Assembly (NCBI RefSeq): GCF_013426205.1
Contig: NC_089428.1
Coordinates: 1,488,001-1,552,000, forward strand
Origin: Metarhizium brunneum
Taxonomy: Eukaryota; Ascomycota; Sordariomycetes; Hypocreales; Clavicipitaceae
Reading direction: 5' to 3'
DNA length: 64,000 nucleotides
Shown: one piece after another, positions 1 to 11,849 of the stretch
Numbering within the stretch: the stretch's first letter is position 1
Layout: every line of letters begins with the position of its first letter
Notes under the pieces: model-generated
The model's database searches: none
Told to the model about the DNA's origin: nothing
What the model saw: only the letters and a program-made list of their open reading frames with translations
Program-made: the position numbers and the translations under genes

Positions 1-53
1 GGAATAGAGCGACGACGCCGCGCCTGGCTGCCGTCTGAGGGGTTGGAGGACAT
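1..53 (-). CDS. Possible 5' end of a truncated minus-strand gene
   Basis: On the minus strand an ATG at 53 opens a frame that runs off the left window edge. Its first 17 codons read MSSNPSDGSQARRRRSI. A Ser/Pro start followed by an Arg run is common at the N-terminus of nuclear proteins, but too little is visible to name a family. It could equally be a chance ATG in an untranslated region. No splice site is visible in these 53 bases. Confidence 0.3.
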   Translation of the reverse strand, partial: MSSNPSDGSQARRRRSI

Positions 54-1159
54 GGACCGCGTAACTGGTAGTAGCTCAAACTCGACGTTGATGGAGTAGT
101 CAAAAGTCGAACATCACGATCAACGGATTGCGTGTGTCGAAGCACCAGGAGAAGCCAGAAGCATGATCAACAGCTGTGATCGCGTTAAAAAACGGTAATG
201 AGACTGCCTAGAATTGCGGTGCAGCAACGTTGACGAGCGCTCTTCTTTGCTTGTCGATGATATTGAATCTGCAAGATCGCGTGGTGCGACGAAGTCCAGT
301 GGAAGTGAGAGTTGATGAAGCCAGCTTCGGATCGACACTTTTTACCTTGAACTATCGTCGTCACCCTTTATGAAAGGCACTTCGGCTACTCCGTATTTAT
401 CAGAAGGCTCTCTGATATGCAACAATGTTTGTGGGCTGAATGCGAAACACTGACGATGCGAATGATGACACAGTCTCTTGGTGTCTACCCCTGGGACATT
501 TATTATTCCATCTGGCACACGTGCAGCTTCAACTCGGCTGCATTTGATCGTGGCACCATGTTCTTCCTGCAGGTGTGGGGCTCTAGCTTGGGGCCAGTGT
601 GGCGTAGTACCAACATTGATTGAGTAATAAAAGACCCGTGCCTCCGTTAGATAGGATTTATTACTTTCAGCCTTCAACCGCATCAGAAATGGAAGAGAGA
701 ACTGCCAAGTGGAATATCTTGTTTGTTTACTTCTTTGAACTAACAACTAAACTCTACGTAATAATGTCCACATGCCTAGGTAGATACGCTGCATGTCCCA
801 GCAAACTCTTACACATCCCAGCATATGAAAGTACGTGTGAGCTCAGCAAGCTTACCTACGACATACTTTACCTACTTAAGTACCTAGGGTAGGTAGGTAC
901 TTAGGTACTTAAGTAGGTATTTAGATAAATACGGACATGGAGTATGTATTTCTTGAAAGCCTGTGGAGCTTCACCAGTACCGTCGACGCACCGCTGGTCC
1001 ACAATGTGACACCAGATTTGTCAAAGGCGCGTGTGGGTGGTGACCCCTGTCCAGTTTTTCATGATTTGCATCCACAACAGCTGGATCTAACCTGCAACTT
1101 ATCGACATCCGCTTCATTCGGGTTATTTGGCCCGGTCTTTACGTGGCAGAACATTCGCC
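54..1159. other. Intergenic region upstream of the PHD gene
   Basis: No convincing gene is seen. Open frames here (for example 342-746 minus and 417-623 plus) overlap on opposite strands, lack recognisable domains and have no splice signals joining them. The stretch contains a palindromic CTTAAG/CCTAGG tract at about 858-925 (listed separately). It presumably holds the promoter of the gene starting at 1160. Confidence 0.5.
858..925. repeat. TAGGTA/CTTAAG palindromic tract
   Basis: The sequence alternates ACTTAAGTA, CCTAGGG and TAGGTAGGTACTTAGG units on both strands, making overlapping short palindromes. The same vocabulary recurs in at least eight other intergenic places in the window (about 15.0-15.8, 34.3, 37.7, 51.3, 55.8, 58.8 and 63.1 kb) and was not seen inside any exon. 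The origin is unknown: a degenerate short repeat or a slippage product are both possible. Confidence 0.75.
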
Positions 1160-3598
1160 ATGCCGTCGCACAAACGCGTAATATCCGGTGATGGCGGTGA
1201 TGAACCGCCATCTATTTTGCATCGTATTCGCAACATGTGGCAATTCGCCAACCTTTGTCAGTGGATATACATGTTTGGCAAGGCTGCGAAGATTGATGAT
1301 GCCATCGACATTGAGGTAGGTGCATATAAACGTGACAACTGTTGACACTGGGTAGTGTCTAACCAACCCTGAACTCTCGGGTTATTAGGAAATCGAAACG
1401 GATTGCTTAAAACCACAACCGACGCTGCTCTCAGATATAGCACTGGCTTTGCTTAAACTGGTGTCCACACACCGTGGACTGACGTGAGCCCTATCCGAAA
1501 TATCCAAGTCATGATAAAGTCTCAGTATGCTAAATTTTCCATAAAGACCAGATGTACTGGATCACCAAATTCGAAAGCAATATCTAGCGAAAGCACCGAA
1601 ACAGAACCCGTTTGGTAGCGAGATCAACCCTGTGTCTTTCAGCGGCCTAGATGTCTTTACAAAGGTAGTCAGAACTGTATCAGTCGAATTCGAGCTATTG
1701 TATTTTTCAACGTTAACAGGCAATATGAGCAGGTCAAGGTTCTTCAAAAGCTGACACAATGGACAATGGTGCACCCGGAGCGCCTTCGAGAGAAAATGGT
1801 AGAGCACAAAGATGCTGAACAGTCCAATTGGGTATTAAGCCGCGCCACTTTTTAAATTTTCATGATGTTTATTAATTTACTCTAGCGCATTGAGCCGTAT
1901 GGATGGGACAAACACGACCGAGTGTATTATGTGCTGGACGACAACAGAATATACCGATTTACAGAACCACAGAGCAACGGCCCACAACTAAAACCCAGAA
2001 AGACGAAGCAGTACCGGACTGGTCGCCGAGTAAGCAAGAGACGACGCATATCATCATCTTGTGAAGACGATGTCGAGGATCTGAGCGACAGGCAATATGA
2101 TTCACAGCCTCCCGAGGATGATCTTGGTGGGGGGGCTTGGGAATGCATTGCTATCACGTTGCAAGAAACCAAGTCTTTCATAGAAACATTGGCGAAAACT
2201 CGTGATGGAAATGAGAAAACATTGCGAAAACAGCTTGAAACGCATTTACTACCGATCCTTGAAAAGCAGGAGGAAGCGACGAAACGACGAGAGCTCCAGC
2301 GAGAGCGCGAGTTGCTCAACTTAGCCAAGATGGCAAACGCCAAAAGGTCGAGCCGAATTGCCGATAAGGTGCAAAAAAAGAAGAGGGATGTAGAGGAAAA
2401 GAAGGAACAGCGTCAGAGGTTAGAAGCCGAGAGAGCTGAGCACCGGGAGAAGCTTGTCCAGCTCAAACTTGAGCAAGAGCGCGATTCCCGTATGCATGCT
2501 CGCCAGCGACGTTTGAAGGAGAGAGAAGCCCGTCGCATGCGCCATGAAGAAGAGCTAGCCCAGTTGTCTGAGGATAGCAAGCATGCTCCTGAGTCCGCAC
2601 GCATCTCTGAGCGACGCCTCCATGCTGAGATCCAGCGAAATCAACAAGCACTAAAGGACATTGAACAAGAAGAAGACGACTGGGTCTTTGATTGCATTTG
2701 TGGATTACATGGCCAAGTTGATGATGGGACTCACAGCGTCGCTTGTGAATCTTGTAACGTTTGGCAGCACAGCAAGTGCCTGGGGATCCCTGAAGACGAA
2801 GCAGACCAAAGCGAGTTCCGTTTTGTCTGTTCGTCGTGCAGGCGCCGAGACGATGATAAGAATGCATCACCAAAGACTATCATCAAAATCAAGGTTCGAC
2901 CGTCGAAGATCATGCCGAACGCTCCAACAAGGGCGGATGCACACACGGTATCCGAAGTGAAGCATGATTCGATCATCCAGTCGGGTCAAGATCGTTCAGC
3001 GGAAAAACCATCATCTTTGGTGTTGCAGAGAGAAACCCGACCTAACGGGTTGGCAATGGTCTCTAATCAGCCGCCATCTCAAGCGACAATATCCAGACTT
3101 GGTTCTCATAGAGATGTTGAGTCCTACAAGTATTGCAATTCCTCAAACAAGGCTTCTCCCAATATTTCTGGCTCTACGGCGCTATCTGAAAGTCAATCCC
3201 TCGCTACGCATGGTTCGTCTACTGCAAAGCAGGACGTCGCCAGGAATGCACAGGCCGGAGAATTAGCTCAGCTCAGTTTGTCCATTGTGGACACAAAGGC
3301 TCCAATTGATACGGGTGAATCCCTTTCTTCAGCGCCCTATTTGGCACCAGGGGATAGCAAATATTCGGGCCTACGTCTCAATCAGACTGGTTATTCTCCT
3401 TTAACACAACAATCACCAACAATCGTCATGCCGGCCACACACACAAAGGACAATCTCGAATCATGCAAAGGGGCCGCTGAGGAAAGAAATTCATCGTCTG
3501 CACCTGATTCACTACCAGTCTCTATTACATCATTTGCAGCCACACCAGGCTTTGTATCAACACCAATAAGGCCGAACGAAGAACACGAGGCCGGCTAA
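1160..3598 (+). CDS. DDT/WHIM-PHD finger chromatin protein
   Basis: Five exons: 1160-1315, 1389-1483, 1547-1664, 1733-1831 and 1886-3598, giving 726 residues. All introns are 54-73 nt and keep frame. The first exons encode a DDT-like helical region (FANLCQWIYMFG, then LLSDIALALLKL and HRGLTPDVL). A WHIM-type segment follows (AKAPKQNPFG, then RIEPYGWDKHDRVYYVLDDN). Next is a long charged coiled coil with many Lys/Arg/Glu, then one PHD finger near residue 420: C-x-C, C-x2-C, the WQHSKC core and a final C-x2-C. The Ser/Thr-rich tail is low complexity. DDT-WHIM-PHD proteins such as RSF1 act as accessory subunits of ISWI chromatin remodellers, and the PHD finger usually reads histone H3 tails. A role in nuclear chromatin is inferred from that architecture. 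The exact orthologue is not established. The exon 3 acceptor was chosen because it alone keeps frame and the conserved text. Confidence 0.88.
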
Positions 3599-5172
3599 AT
3601 GTTACAAAATACAATGGGTATGAAAGCAAGTTGCCCCTGTTGTGATTATCCTCTGCATCTCTTAAGCACATGTTGTCAAGACCGATGTGCCTCTGCAGGG
3701 TTGCAGGCGAAACTGCTTAGCCAGGGACGGCACTAAGGAAGATCTACCAAGGCCAGATTTCGCCTTTGAGTCGGCTTTGCATTATCACAGCCCTAAATTC
3801 GCATCAAGATAGTCATCGGCCATGAAAGAAGTTGTCGTTGATGCAAGAATGCAAGCTCTAGCAAATGTCAAGATTCATCTAATGGGTGGGCTATCTTACA
3901 TCTGTTTACAGAGTACTTGTCTCGACTAGTGAAAAATTCCTATATTTTCGCTTTTTACAGCGACAGGTTCTCATCATACGTGGAGCCATGTGACTCGGTT
4001 TACAATTTTAGTAGTATTGGCGCCATGAGGTGTGTCCGCTGTCTCACGAGCTATTCTGATGCTTAGTATTTGACAATAATCTGTCTCGACTCTTCATGCC
4101 TTCGAAATGAACTTTGTTATCTCAAAGACTATGTCGGAGGGCAAAGCCGGATAAATTGGGATGTTTCACATGCTCTGCGCAACTTGCGGTCAGAGGGTCT
4201 GAGTGAAGCAACTGTGACCTCATATTCTGACCACATGCTATTCGCGCAAAATATATCACGCTTTGATACTCTCCAGACCCCGATGGTTGACCCCAAACAA
4301 GGGGGCGCCTTGTCAAGGCCACTCGCTGGCACTTAGTTGGGCTGAATTGTCCGCATGGTGGTCCGTTTCATAACGCACAGCCCACAACGGTGTGTTCTTT
4401 GTGGCCGCATGCGGCAGAATTGTATTTTTGAACCTGAAATGTTTCTTCTGCATAGAACTATCGAGCAAAGGCGAGGGTGGTGTCGTTGGTATTCCGGTAA
4501 CCGAAAAAGCTTGTGACGGCCAACAACACAATGTCGCAGAAGGCTGACCCGTCAGGGCTATACTTTGCTAAGTCTCTTTCCTGCTTTCAAGGGGGGTATT
4601 ATATAAGATAAACGACACCTCCTCATCCTCATATTTATTTTCTTGTGCCTATCGTGTAACTTATTTACCCAGTTTATCCTACAGCTAACAACCGTTGGCA
4701 AAAACCCATTCTTTCTCACCAAGTTTGATCTAAAGCGTTGTGGCTACAAAGCCGGAAATTGTCCCAGATCCCACGCACCTATAACATACCTGCTTGGACA
4801 GAAGATTTAAACATTACGCCAATTCCATCACCTCTTGCCAACGGAAAGGTCCGAACTGCGAATCTGCTAGACACGGTTCAGAGGGTTCAAAATACCAAAA
4901 GCAGATTCTAGATTTGCCACGAACCTCGTACAACAGCAAGTACACATTCCCAACATGTAGGTCTCTTATATTCTATCTTGGGAGTGCTTTCTATTAACAG
5001 ATTCCAGATACTATTTCTAGTCCAGAAAAAGGCGGCAGAGAATCGTTCGATTCTTATTCGAGCACTGTCAGCTGCAACAGGTCAGTAGCGTAAAGGTCCC
5101 AACAAGATGGTTACACTTATGCTAACTAATTGTCAGATTCACGTTAGAGGTCATCGTCTCGAGGTGCTACCA
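3599..5172. other. Intergenic region with probable spliced 5' UTR of the HMG gene
   Basis: No recognisable protein is seen. Short frames at 4070-4336 (plus) and 4122-4531 (minus) overlap on opposite strands and look like chance. From about 4950 to 5136 there are good splice signals: an AACAG end near 5000, and a GT donor near 5091 with a GCTAACTAATTGTCAG acceptor ending near 5136. The HMG-box gene therefore probably has one or more 5' introns, which may be untranslated or may add a short N-terminal extension. Confidence 0.5.
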
Positions 5173-6324
5173 ATGTCAAGTCCTCGACCTGATAACACAA
5201 CAGATAGAAACAACATGCGGACCGGGAGGACTACACCAGTAGGAGTTTCTGAGCGTGCCAATCTTTCGCGTGCCTCAATAACGACCCGAAATGAATCCGC
5301 ATCATCAAAGCCATTTACTACCGATTGCGAGTCATTAATCAAGACACCGTTGTCGTCACTCTCCAGGGAATACCCTAGTGACTACAATGACCTCGAATCT
5401 TTCGCAAAACGTTCGGTCGAGGAACGCCAAAGGAAAGCGAAAGAGGAAGGGAAGGTATTGAGGCCATTGAACTCGTATATGCTGTATCGAAAAGCGTACC
5501 AGCAAGTCGCTCGGCGAGTACTCAGCAATGATCAGCAGCAACTTGCCTCCAAGATTGTTGGTATATCATGGAACAAATATGAGCCGAAGGAGATAAAGGA
5601 CAGATTCAAGTCTCTGGCGAAAATCGATAACCAAATGCATCGTAAAGCATTTCCCGCATATAAATACACCCCTAATCAAGCAAAGAAGCCAAAGAGCGGC
5701 GCCCTCGACTCTAAGAAACTGTCAACCTCAATCGAGCGCCGGGTATGCCGACGATTCAGTAACAAGGAAGCATATTCTCACGGAACTCCGGGAAAGAAAC
5801 TTACTCGACCAAGTCATGTAGAAGCGCTAGGGCAGCATCAATCTGGTGAAGGGAACATGAACATTAAGTGGTGGACACAGGGGCCACTAAGCTTCGCAAA
5901 CCCTTTGATGTACCAAGGTGGGCATCATGATCGCTATGAGCAGCCCTTCGCTGCGGACTCTAGGTATTTTGAGTCTCAATACCCCGACGTCCTCGATGAT
6001 GCCTCTTTCACCCAATTACCAACTCAACAGGTACCACTGGCTGCGAACACGCATGAGCGCCTAACTGGGGACGAATGTATTGCACCGCTGTTCCTCCAGT
6101 CGTTTGAAAACATGAGCACTTCCCAGAACCCTGGTGGATATTTAGATTGGCAATCCCAAGAGACGCAGGCAGTCCATGACTTTTCTCCTATTTCGCCTGA
6201 CATGAATGTTGGCCAAGCGGCCGACCATGCATATGAAGGGCAGGAGGAGTGGGCAGTTCAGCATATTGATGAACGACAGAATGCTTTTGGCTGGCATCCA
6301 AGCAGCGAACAGAGAAGCAGATGA
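5173..6324 (+). CDS. MATA_HMG-box transcription factor
   Basis: Open from ATG 5173 to TGA 6324, 383 residues. The frame is open further upstream, but that part contains a branch site plus CAG acceptor (about 5121-5136), so the first clear ATG after it was taken; a 5' coding exon is possible. At about residues 95-175 lies one HMG box: LRPLNSYMLYRKAYQQVARR, then IVGISWNKYEP, IKDRFKSLAKI, and the HRKAFPAYKYTP end. The RPLN-x-[YF]-MLYR start and YKYTP end are typical of the MATA_HMG family, which includes Ste11/FMF1 and mating-type HMG proteins. It has a longer helix 1-2 loop than mating-type MAT1-2-1. It is expected to bind DNA in the nucleus and may regulate sexual or conidial development. The Gln/Asp-rich C-terminal half could be an activation region. 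It is not the MAT locus itself: none of the usual neighbours (APN2, SLA2) is present. Confidence 0.82.
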   Translation: MSSPRPDNTTDRNNMRTGRTTPVGVSERANLSRASITTRNESASSKPFTTDCESLIKTPLSSLSREYPSDYNDLESFAKRSVEERQRKAKEEGKVLRPLNSYMLYRKAYQQVARRVLSNDQQQLASKIVGISWNKYEPKEIKDRFKSLAKIDNQMHRKAFPAYKYTPNQAKKPKSGALDSKKLSTSIERRVCRRFSNKEAYSHGTPGKKLTRPSHVEALGQHQSGEGNMNIKWWTQGPLSFANPLMYQGGHHDRYEQPFAADSRYFESQYPDVLDDASFTQLPTQQVPLAANTHERLTGDECIAPLFLQSFENMSTSQNPGGYLDWQSQETQAVHDFSPISPDMNVGQAADHAYEGQEEWAVQHIDERQNAFGWHPSSEQRSR

Positions 6325-8042
6325 CGGCCTGGCATAATAATGAGTATTATAAATGCGCATGTATTCAATTAAAATCTGCCTTATAGAATTCTAGTTGTCC
6401 ACAAGTAATTTGTGAGTAGTTGATTATTAGTAGTTCCCGTCTTTCCATAATTTGATGGTTCTGTGCTCAGCAGGCAAAGAACAGCATGCTGTATTAAATG
6501 TGAATGTGCTAACCGGCCATTTGAAGTCACTTGCACCAACCATCTCCCAACTCACAGGTGCCTAGTACCCGCCTAGGTACCTACATATGTAGACTATAAT
6601 TAGTACGTCGGCGAGGTCAACTGGTGTCCGGTCCTTTCAGATCATCTAGCATTTCAACGCGTTACTGGGCACAGAGAGCCAGGAAAGATGCAATCCATGT
6701 TCGGACGCTTTTGGTTAGCGCGTTTATTAGTAAGCCATTTTATCTAGTCGAACTTGCAATGTGGGGAATTGCCGTCATGTCAAGCAAGCAAGCAAGGAGG
6801 AACGCACAAGAACAGGCCAACGGATTGCCTCGGGACACACTGAGAACCCTCTCTGATACCGGTGAAAATGTCTTGGACTTCAAGCACAGTAACTTTTGTA
6901 GGAGTATTCCTACTTATACATGCGTATGTGCCCACTAGAATATAGGCCAGGTATCTCGGCTAACTCCGCCAACCACAGTTGCTATTCAGCACAAGAGCAC
7001 TCGGCCATCTCGTCGACATCGAAAGCGCAATCCCTAGCCCAGCAGCACGCAGGAAGCACACTTCCGGTTGACATCCGGGTAGAAACAATGGTGGCCACTT
7101 TGGCTGTGTGCCTTGGTATTGTGATTGGGTCGGAAAAGCTACACCCTATACGGTGGCAAGTATGGGCCGGCAAGATCGAACGGGTTGGCAAGGCAGGCTT
7201 TCTTGACGGCAACGGGCAAGTGGACAGAGATTTTCGAGGGAGCCCGTTCAGAATGTTAGAATATCGTCCCAGCTTTCTCGATATCCGCAGACAACGTCTC
7301 GCCTTTGCAAAGTGGGTGAAAGCTAGAGATACACTCTAACAAATGGCCGTGTTCGATGTTAAGGTTTGACTGAGGAGCCTGCTACATATCGTACCCTCAA
7401 AACAAGAAATTTCCTGCTGTTCTTGAAAGATGCAGGCCAGTAAGGAGGTGTCAAATACATCCTTTGATTGTGGTGTCTTGTTTGAAGTTATTTATAGTGT
7501 AACATTGTCTGCAGCTACAAGCAAGACGACTCATACCTTTCAGTTCTGCTAATCTAAACTTCATCATCTATTTTCCTAGTATCGGACGAGATGAGTTGCT
7601 ATCTACGTAATGCTTTTGCTATTACAAGTCCCGGACTTCAACCAGACTTCTTTCAAAGCTGTTGTGTTCTGAGGAGCTATGCGCCTTGGTTGTTCATATT
7701 TGCACCAAGGTGCGCATTTTCATGACATAAATCTATACATAATCCCTCGTAATATCTTTCCCGATCTTATTGAGGTATTTTTATTGATATCGTTATTGGC
7801 CAGCTATAGCAATGCGAGGGAAGGAGTGTCCAAATGTCTGCTGCCTCTTGCCATTTTGTCGGAGGGCCACAATGACAATCTTTAGTCATCCGCCTTGCCT
7901 GTGAAGCTGGTCTCGTGCAAAATGACTTCCCATCACTTTATACCGTCGTGCTTCATTCAGATTATGTTGTTTGTTCCATCACCAGAGGACTCGCATCATC
8001 TTCAATTTCCTAATACTCTGTATCGCCAATCCACATAGCCTA
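6325..8042. other. Intergenic region
   Basis: About 1.7 kb without a gene I can support. Frames at 6624-6938 and 6920-7339 (plus) overlap, and the second holds an ATG at 7088 opening about 83 residues with a hydrophobic start (VATLAVCLGIVIG). That might be a small secreted or membrane peptide, but there is no family resemblance or splice support. A CCTAGGTACC palindrome sits near 6572 and an AGCAAGCAAGCAAGG microrepeat near 6783. Confidence 0.4.
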
Positions 8043-10948
8043 ATGGAGGCTGCAATCTGTACTACCAGGTCGCAAGTGGAGAATGACGAATCTCTTTATG
8101 CGTTACAACAGTCCCCGGAGGTCATCATGGCACTCGATGTTTGCGATGATGGGACCATGGGATGTGCTTTCTTCGACAGCATGGACGGCTCCTTGCAGTT
8201 GGCAGAAGATGTCCATCGATCGACTGTGGACGTGTCGGAGCATTTCGCAACCCTTGCCTGCCCGACATTGTTATTAGTTTCCAGCAGAGCTCCGCAGGAG
8301 TTTCTAGACCACGTTCAAAGGAGTAAGGAAAATTAAGACTGATCACCCAGTCCCCTTCTCCCCTTCCCTGCATTAACTCCATTTCGTGTCTTCTTCAAGT
8401 AGCAGTTGTTCTAACAGTTGCTAGGCGCTTTTCCTTATAAGAGCTGTGTCCAAATATTATCGTCGTCAGAGTTTTCTGTCGAGGCAGCGGTAGACAGACT
8501 GTCAAGCTGGAGAAATGATCAGTTGTCAACTGCCCAACCAAGCTCAAGAGCTCCAGTTGATGCCAGTGTCCGCCGTGATCTTCCTAATGGCGGAGATGGG
8601 AAGAGGGTAGATCGTTGTAGCATCAGCCCTGAGGAGGGTGTTGCCAACGCAAGTACTAGAGAACACAAAAATCCTGTGTCTGTAAGAAGTGACTCTAAGG
8701 TTGAACCAACTCACAGCTAACGACCGTAGCTCGGTTGCGCTGGTGCTGTCCTCACCGAGCTTCGTTACAAATGCATCTCGAGAAGCAGCCCCTCTTCTGA
8801 GCCCATATCACATCAACCCATCCCTGTAAAGACTTTTGCTTTGGCAAATTATGTCGCCCTAGGCTCAGAAACATTGCAAACCCTGCAAATCATTCAGTCT
8901 AAGATTCACCCGAACAGCCAGTATTGGGGTGGGAGAATGCAGAGTCAAGATCAAAAAGAGGGCCTCTCCATATATGGCCTTTTCCAAGGCCACAGCCACA
9001 CACCTCAAGGCAGAGCTAAGCTTCGCAGGCTTATATCACGTCCAGTCTCAAACGTTTCAATAATTGAGGACCGCCAGCAGGCTATCTCTTTATTCCTTCT
9101 GCCGCGGAATGCAGATAAAACTCGACGTATTATTGGGGCCCTAGGAAAGATTCGTAATGCGAAAATCTATCTGGAGCATCTTCAAAAAGGCACTGGGTAC
9201 TCTCTGACAAAACAGGCCTTCAAAGGGAGCGTTTAGGCGATGCTTCGTACATTTGTTTCTCAGGCTTTGAAACTGCGAGGTTTATTAATTGATCTGGCTG
9301 ACGATAACGATCATCATTTCATTCGAGCTGTGCGTGCCACACAAAGTAAACCCTCAGGAATATCGTATGTTTCGGGAACTAGCGGCATAACTAATTCTTC
9401 AGTAGACGATTCCCAAATTTGATCAGGACTCCCTAGTGGCTATTGGCGAGCTAATTAGTCACACTGTGGACTTCGAACAATCCGAATACCGGGGTCGAAC
9501 AACTGTGAGGCTGGGCCTTGACCGGAATCTCGATGAATTAAGACGACATTACGACGGCATGAATAGCTTCCTGGCAGAAATTGTTGTGTCTACTATTCAG
9601 ACAGTGCCTCAATGGGCGGTTTCTTACATCAGATCATGCATTTTTCTACCGCAGCTTGGGTTCCTCATTGTTACTGATGTTGATCCAAGGACTGGGAAAG
9701 GGAAATACCGAGTGAACTGGCCTAATGAGGATCATTGGGAACTGCTTTTTGTTGCGGACGATTCAGCTTATTACAAAAATGACAATATGCATCACCTTGA
9801 CGATCAGTTCGGCGATGTTTATTGCAAAATAGCAGGTAGGCCAAGAGAGTCCGAGATGTTTGCTTTACTGAAATGCCACAGATAGAGAAGTTGAGATTCT
9901 CCATGTCCTTTCCCAAGAGGTTTTAAAATCCAGCGAGTGTCTGTCGGTGGCTTCCGACGCTTGCGGTGATGTTAACGTCATTCTCGCCTTGGCCCTAACT
10001 GCAGAGAAGTATAAATGGAGTGTCCCGAAATTAACAACTAGAAGTGGCATTCTCGAAATTAAAAAGGGGCGACATCCTTTGCAAGAACTAGTTGTACCAA
10101 GCTTTGTTCCCAACGACTGTCAGCTAGGAGGTAGAGGTCACAACGACGACGATTCGTGTCAAAATCAGTCCAGGTGCATGGTTCTTACCGGCCCCAATCA
10201 CTCAGGCAAGAGCGTTTTCTTGAAGCAAGTAGGGCTCATCGTATATCTCGCCCATATAGGGAGTTTTGTCCCTGCAGAAATGGCGGTAATCAGTGTCACT
10301 GACCGGATACTGACCCGTATATCAACACTGGAGAGTGTTTGCAAAGAAGAAAGTGCTTTTGCTATCGACTTAAAACAGTTGCTCAATGTGATAGAGCTGT
10401 CGACCTCGAAAAGTCTCTTGATAATCGACGAGTTTGGGAAGGGGACTAATTCAGATGACGGTGCTGGACTCCTTGCATCTTTCTTGGAGCACTTATCATC
10501 ACTTGCAGTCAGAGCTCCCAGAAGTCTGGTCGCAACACATATCCACGATCTGTTTGGCTGCCACCAGCTGCTTCCGACCAGTGGTTTACAAATAGCCCAC
10601 ATGGATGTACTCAAAGCACAGTGTGGGGAATTCAATGGTGACTACATAACATACTTATTCAAGCTTCGTGATGGATATAGCTCGGATCTCTTCGGAGGTT
10701 ACTGTGCAACTTTAAACGGAGTTCCCAATTTAGTCGTTGAACGTGCTAATGTCCTATCAATGCTGCTCAGTCGCAACGAGGACATCACAGTTCCCTGCGC
10801 CAGACTTTCACCGGAAGAAGAGTTAAAGCTGCATTCTGCTGAGATCGTTGCGCGGAAATTTCTAGAGGGCTTTCACACCTTGGTCAGCGAAGAGAATTGT
10901 CTATTGCAGGATGCTCGACATATGTTGCAAAATATACTATCCACATAG
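8043..10948 (+). pseudogene. msh5: MutS homologue MSH5 with one in-frame stop codon
   Basis: Five exons: 8043-8322, 8425-8681, 8730-9329, 9406-9835 and 9882-10948, 878 codons including the stop. All four introns (46-102 nt) have proper ends and restore frame. MSH5 pairs with MSH4 to form the MutS-gamma clamp that stabilises meiotic crossover intermediates in the nucleus. The N-terminal part reads CAGAVLTELRYK and YWGGRMQSQ. The core has VDFEQSEYRGRT and the C-terminal ATPase has the P-loop TGPNHSGKS (about residue 625), the MSH5-typical IGSFVPAEMA, and Walker B LLIIDEFGKGTNSDDG (about 705). Codon 348 is TAG (9234-9236) within FKGSV*AMLRTF, where the family has Trp. A single TGG-to-TAG change explains it and the frame is otherwise intact. 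Truncation there would remove the whole ATPase. It could be a recent nonsense mutation, a strain polymorphism, a sequencing error, or read-through. The family assignment is secure; functionality is doubtful. Confidence 0.9.
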
Positions 10949-11849
10949 ATGAATTCGAGTTGAAATGATACATCTGCTATCCTTTGCAGGGTCTCAGACG
11001 CTCGACAAGGAGAAATGTTACGTGGGTAGGGTCCTCAAGATTTACAACACAGGGAAACCAGCGGTCGCACGCACTAGATCTTTCAAGGAGGCATACTTTG
11101 AATGCCACGTGTAGCAGATATCTACTGGAGCTTTCTTCTTTATGACCGAGGATGATGTTCTGTAACTGAAATTTGAGTGACAGCTAGCCAATACACGGTA
11201 CGGAAGCTTTGGGGCGTATCCCATGCACAGCGTGCATTCTACCACAGAAGAAAAGGCCCGTTGTCCCCGCCATTGTATGTTTTGTTGCTGTTGGATTGGC
11301 GATGAACACGCATGTTGATATCTAGGCCTGCTGGTTCTTCGAATGCATCTGGTGTCCTCGTCTTCCACCCGCTTATGCCACTGTTGAAGGTCATGTCAAA
11401 TTTCTCAATATGTAGCAAGTCTCTAATCAGCAATGAGAAAGAGAAGCTCTGCTGATAAGCGACTTATAGCTTTAAGCTCACTCATTCGCTACCAGGACAT
11501 CGTCTTGTATGGATGGCTCTGTTTCTGACACCTCTCAGCGTAGCAATTTCTGTCTAGGCTTAGAAAGACCACAGATGATGTGGAAGGCTAAGGCATCACA
11601 TGCTTTTGTGTCATGACGAGCCATCTCTGTTAGTCACCTGTCCGAGATATGACGCAATCTTGACCGAGTACTCTTTTTGCTTTCCCTGACAATCGTAAGC
11701 GTCTCGCATCTCTAATGTATGCCGGTCTAAGCAAAAGTTTGTTCCATGCTTGAAGGTGTCTAGAGAATATAATTCACCTTGGAATAAAATCGCAGCGGGT
11801 AGTTGAGAGTCGCAGGCAAATTTGGCCATTATCATCAGCTTTTCAGCTG
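10949..11849. other. Intergenic region between MSH5 and the GPI-protein gene
   Basis: About 0.9 kb holding the 3' ends of two convergent genes. Minus-strand frames at 11042-11433 overlap each other in different phases. A minus frame at 11611-11835 encodes 74 residues without recognisable features. No gene is supported. Confidence 0.5.

Noticed and set aside
342..746. Minus-strand open frame of 134 residues
   Set aside because: No domain, no splice support, and equally long frames on the opposite strand.
5173..6324. Mating-type locus
   Set aside because: An HMG box is present, but no alpha-box gene and none of the usual APN2 or SLA2 flanks is near; the HMG loop differs from MAT1-2-1. SLA1 at 25.7 kb is a different gene from SLA2.
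6624..7339. Two overlapping plus-strand frames as a gene
   Set aside because: They are in different phases with no splice site joining them and no recognisable family; only a weak signal-like start near 7088.
9194..9236. An intron removing the TAG in MSH5 (GTAC donor near 9196, TTTAG end at 9236)
   Set aside because: It would be about 40 nt, would put the next exon out of frame, and would delete the conserved FKGSV block.
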